DNA from: a virus
DNA: 25,538 bases
Reading direction: 5' to 3' (one strand)
Virus record (IMG/VR): IMGVR_UViG_3300030105_001704
Span: 1 to 25,538 of that record
This document shows positions 21,293 to 25,538 of the stretch, piece after piece. The translations under genes were made by a program, and so were the position numbers. The notes below the pieces were generated by a model. The model did no database searches. It had not been told where the DNA came from and saw only the letters and a program-made list of their open reading frames with translations. How positions within the stretch are numbered: position 1 is the stretch's first letter; each line of letters begins with the position of its first letter.

Positions 21293-23060
21293 GGATCACA
21301 TCTGGATATCTGGTGTGTTGGATACAGTCACTGATGTGTATACACAGTACACCACAGCTGATGAGCTACGCTGTGCTATCAACGAAGGCGACACCATCAT
21401 CATGCATGGCGGTATAGACTTCGACCACCCTGTACTGAAAGCTGTATGGGACTACGACTTCCCCGACAACGTCACCTTTATAGATACGTTGGTGATGAGC
21501 AGGCTGTACTGGCCTCGTATGGAAGGAGGACACAGCCTAGGTGCTTGGGGTAAGAGACTTAACTTTGGTAAGGGAGACTTCACAGACTATGACGGACCAG
21601 GTATGGTGCATGACTTCTGGCAGACACATCAGTGGGTTGAAGATTTCGATTTAGATAACGATGGGTCCATGCAGTTAGAGGCAAAGGGCCACGAGATAGT
21701 ACTAGACCCACCGATAGAGCATGTGAAGGAAGAGTGCTGGGTTGAATGGGATGAGCGTATGGCTGTCTACTGCGAACAAGACTGTCGGTTAACGTGGAAG
21801 TTGTTTGAGCATTTGATGCACAAGATGCGACAGTGGCAGGTAACTAAGACAGCGTTCGACTTAGAGCATGATACACAGTGGGTTGTGTCGGAGCAGGTTA
21901 GGAATGGCATACACTTTAACATACCAAAGGCGCAGGAATTGTACGCTAAGTTAAACGTTAGGCTTTCAGAAATTCTAGTTGAGATGCAAGAAGAGTTCCC
22001 ACCTATAGTAACTGAGCGCTGGTCAGACAAGACAGGTAAGAGACTGAAGGATGGAGTAGAAGACTTCAACCCTAACGCTAGGCAGCAGATAGCTAAGCGT
22101 CTAATGGCTAGAGGTGTTAAGTTTACTGAGTACACTGAGATAAGCGGTGACGTTCAGATCAACGGAGACATACTGGAAGCGTTAACACACCCAGCTGCTG
22201 CGTCTATCCAAGAGTACATGATGTTAGGTAAGCGGATCAGTCAGTTCGATCAGTGGTTTGAGTTCGTTGACGTAGACACAGGCAGGATACATGGACAAGT
22301 TAACTCAATGGGTGCTGGTACATATCGTATGTCACAGTTCAAGCCTAACCTGGCACAAGTACCTGCTACGGGTAAGCCATACGGTACAGAGTGCAGAGAG
22401 TTGTTCGATGTAGCAGATGGTAACGTTATGCTAGGGTGTGACGCTTCAGGCTTAGAGTTACGCATGTTCGCACACGCTACAGGTAACCTAGACTACGTCG
22501 AAGCTGTGACAGTAGGTGACCCACATCAATTCCATGCTGACATACTAGGTATCGAACGCAGGATAGCTAAGACATTCATCTATGCTTTCTTGTACGGTGC
22601 AGGTAATGGTAAGCTAGGTAGGATACTAGGTGGCACTATGAAGGACGGAGCAGGGGCTAGGATCGAGTTCACTGAGAAGCTGGTAGGGTTGTTAGACTTA
22701 AAAGAACGTGTCGAGAAGGAGGCTGAGAGGGGCTACGTTACGGCCATAGATGGTAGGCGTATCAGAACTAAGTCAGCACACTCAGCCCTTAACTACAGAC
22801 TACAAGGTGACGGTGCGTTGGTGATGAAGAAGGCATCGGTTAACTGCCATAGGTACATACGTGAGTGGAACCCTGTTGTCAAACCAATGCAGGTAGTAGC
22901 AGCACACGATGAGTGGCAGTTCGAGGTAGTACCAGGCAACGCAGAACACCTAGGTAGGTTGGCTGTTGAGTCTATTAGACAGGCAGGTAGAGACTTTAAC
23001 ATGGTGTGCCCACTAGACGGTGAGTACATGATCGGTCAGTCATGGGCTGAAACACATTGA
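21252..23060 (+). CDS. Family A DNA polymerase with 3'-5' exonuclease
   Basis: From ATG 21,252 (GGAG 7 nt upstream) the product has 602 residues. Exonuclease: Asp7 and Glu9 in VLDLET, HGGIDFD near 52-58 (Asp58; the usual Asn of HN is Gly), and Tyr173/Asp177 in YCEQD. Polymerase: motif A CDASGLELR with Asp397, motif B RRIAKTFIYAFLYG, and motif C HDE at 552-554. All catalytic acids are present, so replication with proofreading is expected. The residue equivalent to E. coli Phe762 is Tyr444, as in T7. A GTG at 21,204 in frame would add 16 residues but lies deeper in the upstream gene and has no better ribosome site. Confidence 0.93.
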   Translation: MSKKVLDLETKTTKDHIWISGVLDTVTDVYTQYTTADELRCAINEGDTIIMHGGIDFDHPVLKAVWDYDFPDNVTFIDTLVMSRLYWPRMEGGHSLGAWGKRLNFGKGDFTDYDGPGMVHDFWQTHQWVEDFDLDNDGSMQLEAKGHEIVLDPPIEHVKEECWVEWDERMAVYCEQDCRLTWKLFEHLMHKMRQWQVTKTAFDLEHDTQWVVSEQVRNGIHFNIPKAQELYAKLNVRLSEILVEMQEEFPPIVTERWSDKTGKRLKDGVEDFNPNARQQIAKRLMARGVKFTEYTEISGDVQINGDILEALTHPAAASIQEYMMLGKRISQFDQWFEFVDVDTGRIHGQVNSMGAGTYRMSQFKPNLAQVPATGKPYGTECRELFDVADGNVMLGCDASGLELRMFAHATGNLDYVEAVTVGDPHQFHADILGIERRIAKTFIYAFLYGAGNGKLGRILGGTMKDGAGARIEFTEKLVGLLDLKERVEKEAERGYVTAIDGRRIRTKSAHSALNYRLQGDGALVMKKASVNCHRYIREWNPVVKPMQVVAAHDEWQFEVVPGNAEHLGRLAVESIRQAGRDFNMVCPLDGEYMIGQSWAETH

Positions 23061-23078
23061 TAGCTTAGGAGTTATAAC

Positions 23079-23432
23079 ATGAGTAGAGAGATTAAGTTTA
23101 GAGCATGGGATTCGTACGGCGACGGGTGTGGTAACGGGAAGATGTATTTAGAACCTTTTAACGGAAAGATTGGCCGACTTAATGATATTTTTTCTGATAG
23201 AGGCGATTGGCGTTATATGCAGTACACAGGACTCAAAGATAAGAACGGTGTTGAGATATACGAGGGTGATATTCTTTATGGTGACGAGGAAGGTAACGAC
23301 CAAGTAGTTTACGAAGAGAACAAGTTTATCTTACAGCCCCTTAGTGACGATTGTATTTTTTGGGAGCGATCCGAAGTAATAGGCAACATCCACGAGAACC
23401 CTGAACTATTAACCAGTTTAGCTGAGGAGTAA
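23079..23432 (+). CDS. YopX family protein
   Basis: A 117-residue protein with the full YopX pattern: REIKFRAWD at the start, MQYTGLKDKNGVEIYEGDIL in the middle, and EVIGNIHENPELL near the end. The family is common in phages of many hosts; function is unknown. TAGGAG lies 7 nt before the ATG. Codon style is more AT-rich in third positions (GATATTTTTTCT) than in the polymerase gene beside it, hinting at later acquisition. Last gene before the separate ssDNA-binding unit. Confidence 0.88.
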   Translation: MSREIKFRAWDSYGDGCGNGKMYLEPFNGKIGRLNDIFSDRGDWRYMQYTGLKDKNGVEIYEGDILYGDEEGNDQVVYEENKFILQPLSDDCIFWERSEVIGNIHENPELLTSLAEE

Positions 23433-23447
23433 ACATATGGCAATGAG

Positions 23448-23476
23448 TTGACGTAGCGCAGAATAAATGGTATAAT
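23448..23476 (+). promoter_or_regulatory. Dedicated promoter for the ssDNA-binding-like gene
   Basis: TTGACG (23,448-23,453), 17-nt spacer, TATAAT (23,471-23,476). One mismatch from perfect sigma70 consensus. Predicted start is near 23,483, right at the palindrome ATACT-ATGG-AGTAT. With the terminator at 23,959 it defines a one-gene transcription unit. Confidence 0.85.
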
Positions 23477-23482
23477 ATACAT

Positions 23483-23496
23483 ATACTATGGAGTAT
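23483..23496. promoter_or_regulatory. Candidate operator at the ssDNA-binding-like gene
   Basis: ATACTATGGAGTAT matches 12 of 14 bases of ATACTATATAGTAT at 16,944-16,957, and both arms (ATACT/AGTAT) and spacing are kept. It begins at the predicted transcription start. A further weaker version (AGACTATATAATAT, 23,514-23,527) runs into the start codon. Confidence 0.5.
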
Positions 23497-23525
23497 TAAA
23501 CTAAATAACTAAGAGACTATATAAT

Positions 23526-23951
23526 ATGAGTAAGCCTAATCCAAATCTAGCAGTAAAAGCAATCCTCTACTGGCCCAACCTAGACAAAGTAAACAAAATG
23601 TCTGGTAAGTTTCAAGTAGACTTAACCAACCTAAGTCCAGCAGCTGTTACCGCCCTATCCGAACAAGGTATTAAGATCAAGACTAAGACTGAAGAGATGG
23701 GTAGCTTCATCACCTGTAAGTCTGAGTACGTTATCGTCCCTCTTGATGAGGAAGGTAAGGAGGTTACAGCCATGATCGGTAACGGTACTAAGGCTACTGT
23801 TCAGTTACGTGTTAAGTCTGGTAAGAACCCACAGTTCGGAGCCTGGACTATAGCGTCTATCAGTAAGCTAATCATCACCGAAGTTGTGGAGTATGAGGGA
23901 GCTGACGATTCAGACGACGGTGTCGTACCTGATTACGCTGACGCTTTGTAA
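23526..23951 (+). CDS. Putative single-stranded DNA-binding protein
   Basis: A 141-residue protein with a beta-rich body (LAVKAILYWPNLDKVNKMSG, KFQVDLTNLS, TCKSEYVIVPLDEEG, ATVQLRVKSG) and an acidic tail (EYEGADDSDDGVVPDYADAL), the architecture of OB-fold ssDNA-binding proteins such as T7 gp2.5. The acidic tail would contact the polymerase and primase-helicase. It lies downstream of these genes but has its own strong promoter and terminator, fitting a protein needed in large amounts. Shine-Dalgarno is weak (AAGAGA). Sequence similarity to a known family is not demonstrated. Confidence 0.6.
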   Translation: MSKPNPNLAVKAILYWPNLDKVNKMSGKFQVDLTNLSPAAVTALSEQGIKIKTKTEEMGSFITCKSEYVIVPLDEEGKEVTAMIGNGTKATVQLRVKSGKNPQFGAWTIASISKLIITEVVEYEGADDSDDGVVPDYADAL

Positions 23952-23958
23952 ACTAATT

Positions 23959-23987
23959 GGGTGGCTTAGACAGCACCCTTCTTTTTT
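23959..23987 (+). terminator. Rho-independent terminator
   Basis: GGGTG-G-CT pairs with AG-CACCC around the loop TAGAC (one bulged G), followed directly by TTCTTTTTT. It begins 8 nt after the ssDNA-binding-like stop, on the plus strand. Confidence 0.87.
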
Positions 23988-24007
23988 GATTGATAGCGAG
24001 GTAGATG

Positions 24008-24217
24008 ATGAGTGATTGTAAGCACGGAACAATTAAGGGTCTTTGCTCAGTGTGTGATCGCAAGCCCGACACAGTAACCATATCGCGTGAGTGCGCTGAG
24101 AGGTCGCGAAGCAGAGCATCGTATTACCTTGAGGCTTCCTATAACACAGTGGTTGGGCCGGAAGCCTTGAAAGATTTCAATGAGCTGACAGAGGCGATGG
24201 AGAACAACGATGACTAA
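24008..24217 (+). CDS. 69-residue Cys/His-containing protein, function unknown
   Basis: The N-terminus (MSDCKHGTIKGLCSVCDRKP) has CxH ... CxxC, a possible zinc site; the rest is helical and charged (ISRECAERSRSRASYYLEAS). Two adjacent ATGs exist (24,005 and 24,008); the second has GAGG at a better 6-nt spacing. It overlaps the protease gene by 8 nt. No family is recognised. As it follows a terminator, its promoter must be within or after it, but none is clear. Confidence 0.65.
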   Translation: MSDCKHGTIKGLCSVCDRKPDTVTISRECAERSRSRASYYLEASYNTVVGPEALKDFNELTEAMENNDD

Positions 24218-25331
24218 ACAATACGAACTAACAGGCAACGCAGAACCACCAGTAGACCCACGCGACCACGACTACATCTCTCCGTTTATGCCGGAAGAGT
24301 TACCAGCATCGTTGGACCTACGCTTCAGCTGTGTAGACTTGGTCAACCAATTAGATCAGGACGCGTGTGTAGCTAACGGGCACTACTTCGATCTACACAG
24401 GAAAGTACCTAGCTTTGTACCATCAAGACAATTCATGCACAACTCAACTAAAGTGCTAGGTGGTTACGTTGGACAGTCGGGTGTTGTTGTACGTGATGGC
24501 TTGCAAGCACTGTCTAGTGTTGGCGTGTGTCGAGCAGCGTACTACCCATACAACAGCGAGTATAACAACACAGTCCCTGACGATGATGTCTACGAGCTGG
24601 CTAAGCCTCACACTATCAACGACTACGAGGCTGTCATACCAGTAGGACCACACAGAACTGAGCAGGAGAAAGTACATAACATCTGCTCAGCCTTGAACGA
24701 GGGTATGATAGTAGGCTTAGGCATTAGAGTTACATCGTCTATTCACACACTGACTGGACCTTGGCAACAGCATGACTATCAAGTTGAGAGTGATAACAAC
24801 ATAGCTATTGGCAGACACTACATGTACATCGTAGGCTACGACATGGCTACACGTATGTTCTTGTTAGCTAACTGGTGGGGTGAAGGGCATGGTGACGAGG
24901 GCTATTTAGGTTTGCCCTTTGAAGTTGTCAACTCACTACGCCCTGAAGCATGGTGTATCAGATACTTCAAAGAACAAGGTACGCCAGAACGTAGTGGTAT
25001 CTATAAGAACTTGTTAATGTCTAGTGCTTTCTCGGCTAGGTTGCAAGTAAGTGAGGCAATGCACGGCACAACCACTAACATCTGGGTTGGAGCTGTACTG
25101 CCTAGCGGGCAGACACTGATTAAGCACAGCCAAGAGGATGATTCATGGTTGCCTATTGAGCAGGGTTTAGTTCCTTACTTAACAGACTATCCACTCAAGA
25201 AAGTTAACATGCTTAGTCTAGTGACGTATCGACCAGGCTTCCGTGATGCGTTTGCAGGTACAGAGTTCTATGCTGGCTACGGTGACACGGCTGCGTCTAT
25301 GTCTTACAATAAAGTATGGACAATAACTTAG
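24210..25331 (+). CDS. Papain-like (C1-type) cysteine protease
   Basis: A 373-residue protein. Papain-type elements appear in order: a start-of-domain LPASLDLR (31-38), NQLDQDACVAN with oxyanion Gln47 and nucleophile Cys53 at the exact papain spacing, the catalytic His203 in GRHYMYIVGYD, and Asn221 in LANWWGEGHGDEGYLGLPFE (equivalent to papain's NSWG). The full catalytic set is therefore present. The last ~115 residues form a beta-rich domain of unknown role. There is no signal peptide, so it probably acts in the host cytoplasm, or in the virion. Placement in the early/replication arm argues for host modification rather than head maturation. GGAG lies 7 nt upstream. Confidence 0.8.
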   Translation: MTKQYELTGNAEPPVDPRDHDYISPFMPEELPASLDLRFSCVDLVNQLDQDACVANGHYFDLHRKVPSFVPSRQFMHNSTKVLGGYVGQSGVVVRDGLQALSSVGVCRAAYYPYNSEYNNTVPDDDVYELAKPHTINDYEAVIPVGPHRTEQEKVHNICSALNEGMIVGLGIRVTSSIHTLTGPWQQHDYQVESDNNIAIGRHYMYIVGYDMATRMFLLANWWGEGHGDEGYLGLPFEVVNSLRPEAWCIRYFKEQGTPERSGIYKNLLMSSAFSARLQVSEAMHGTTTNIWVGAVLPSGQTLIKHSQEDDSWLPIEQGLVPYLTDYPLKKVNMLSLVTYRPGFRDAFAGTEFYAGYGDTAASMSYNKVWTIT

Positions 25332-25341
25332 GGGGTAACGT

Positions 25342-25538
25342 ATGAGTAACGTTAAAGACATAACAGACTTAACACCCAACCAGGACACCGTCGAATATCT
25401 TGAAGGCTTACTAGACAAGGCTAAGTCAGGAGAGCTTAGGTCAGTCTTTGCGATAGGTGGCTGGAACGACGACACAAGCAGTGTAGGATGGTCTTTCGAT
25501 AGTAGAACTAATATGGTTAAGTTTCTTGGTAGACTTTG
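25342..25538 (+). CDS. Truncated gene, function unknown (runs off window)
   Basis: ATG at 25,342, with AGGGGG 7 nt upstream, opens a frame to the window end (65 codons): MSNVKDITDLTPNQDTVEYL, then EGLLDKAKSGELRSVFAIGG and WNDDTSSVGWSF. A helix followed by beta strands; phage early proteins with an 'LE.LL..AKSGEIR.V' opening are common, function unknown to me. Follows the protease stop by 10 nt. Confidence 0.7.
   Translation, partial: MSNVKDITDLTPNQDTVEYLEGLLDKAKSGELRSVFAIGGWNDDTSSVGWSFDSRTNMVKFLGRL

Noticed and set aside
1-25538. CRISPR array, insertion sequence, integrase or phage RNA polymerase
   Set aside because: No regularly spaced repeats, transposase motifs, tyrosine or serine recombinase motifs, or T7-type polymerase were found on either strand.

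Overview
The window is part of a tailed double-stranded DNA bacteriophage genome, most likely a podovirus-type lytic phage. This rests on gene content: large terminase, portal, scaffold, major capsid, connector and tail genes on the minus strand, and a T7-like primase-helicase, a family A DNA polymerase and an ssDNA-binding-like protein on the plus strand. No integrase, excisionase or recognisable repressor gene is present, and the polymerase carries Tyr at the position equivalent to E. coli Pol I residue 762. The layout and the capsid, portal and connector proteins remind me of marine and aquatic podoviruses of the HMO-2011 type; this is recollection, not a search. No phage RNA polymerase is seen, and several near-consensus sigma70 promoters suggest use of the host polymerase. 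The host cannot be named; strong Shine-Dalgarno sites and consensus promoters fit a proteobacterium.

Left arm (1-14,848, minus strand, read right to left): a GRPK-motif protein (possible small terminase), tRNA-His(GTG), two small proteins, an M15-type peptidase (endolysin), large terminase, portal, three small proteins including a zinc ribbon, scaffold, major capsid protein, a rho-independent terminator, tail fibre, a small fibre-adjacent protein, a holin-like membrane protein, a phospholipase A2-like protein, a 27-residue lysine-rich peptide, a glycine-rich repeat protein, a connector, a 501-residue tail/stabilisation protein, and two probable internal or ejection proteins, the last cut by the window edge. 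Genes overlap or abut, as in one long late transcript from a perfect-consensus promoter at 14,999-15,027.

Centre (14,849-15,549): a ~700-bp divergent control region without genes. It holds the leftward promoter, a rightward promoter, nested inverted repeats, a Fur-box-like sequence, short direct repeats and AT-rich palindromes.

Right arm (15,550-25,538, plus strand): small early genes, several under 60 codons with near-identical ribosome-binding leaders; a second promoter cluster at 16,920-17,020; an ATGA-coupled series of small genes (including a DUF551 protein) leading into primase-helicase, a zinc-finger-like mini-protein and DNA polymerase; a YopX-family protein; an ssDNA-binding-like gene in its own promoter-terminator unit; a small Cys/His protein; a papain-like cysteine protease; and a truncated gene.

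The most unusual signal is a palindrome of the form ATACTAT-NN-AGTAT found at or beside promoters on both arms, suggesting an undescribed regulatory circuit. Others are a peptidase gene whose conserved N-terminus has no ATG/GTG/TTG start but an AUA behind a good Shine-Dalgarno, and a tRNA-His whose flanks form a perfect 8-bp helix.
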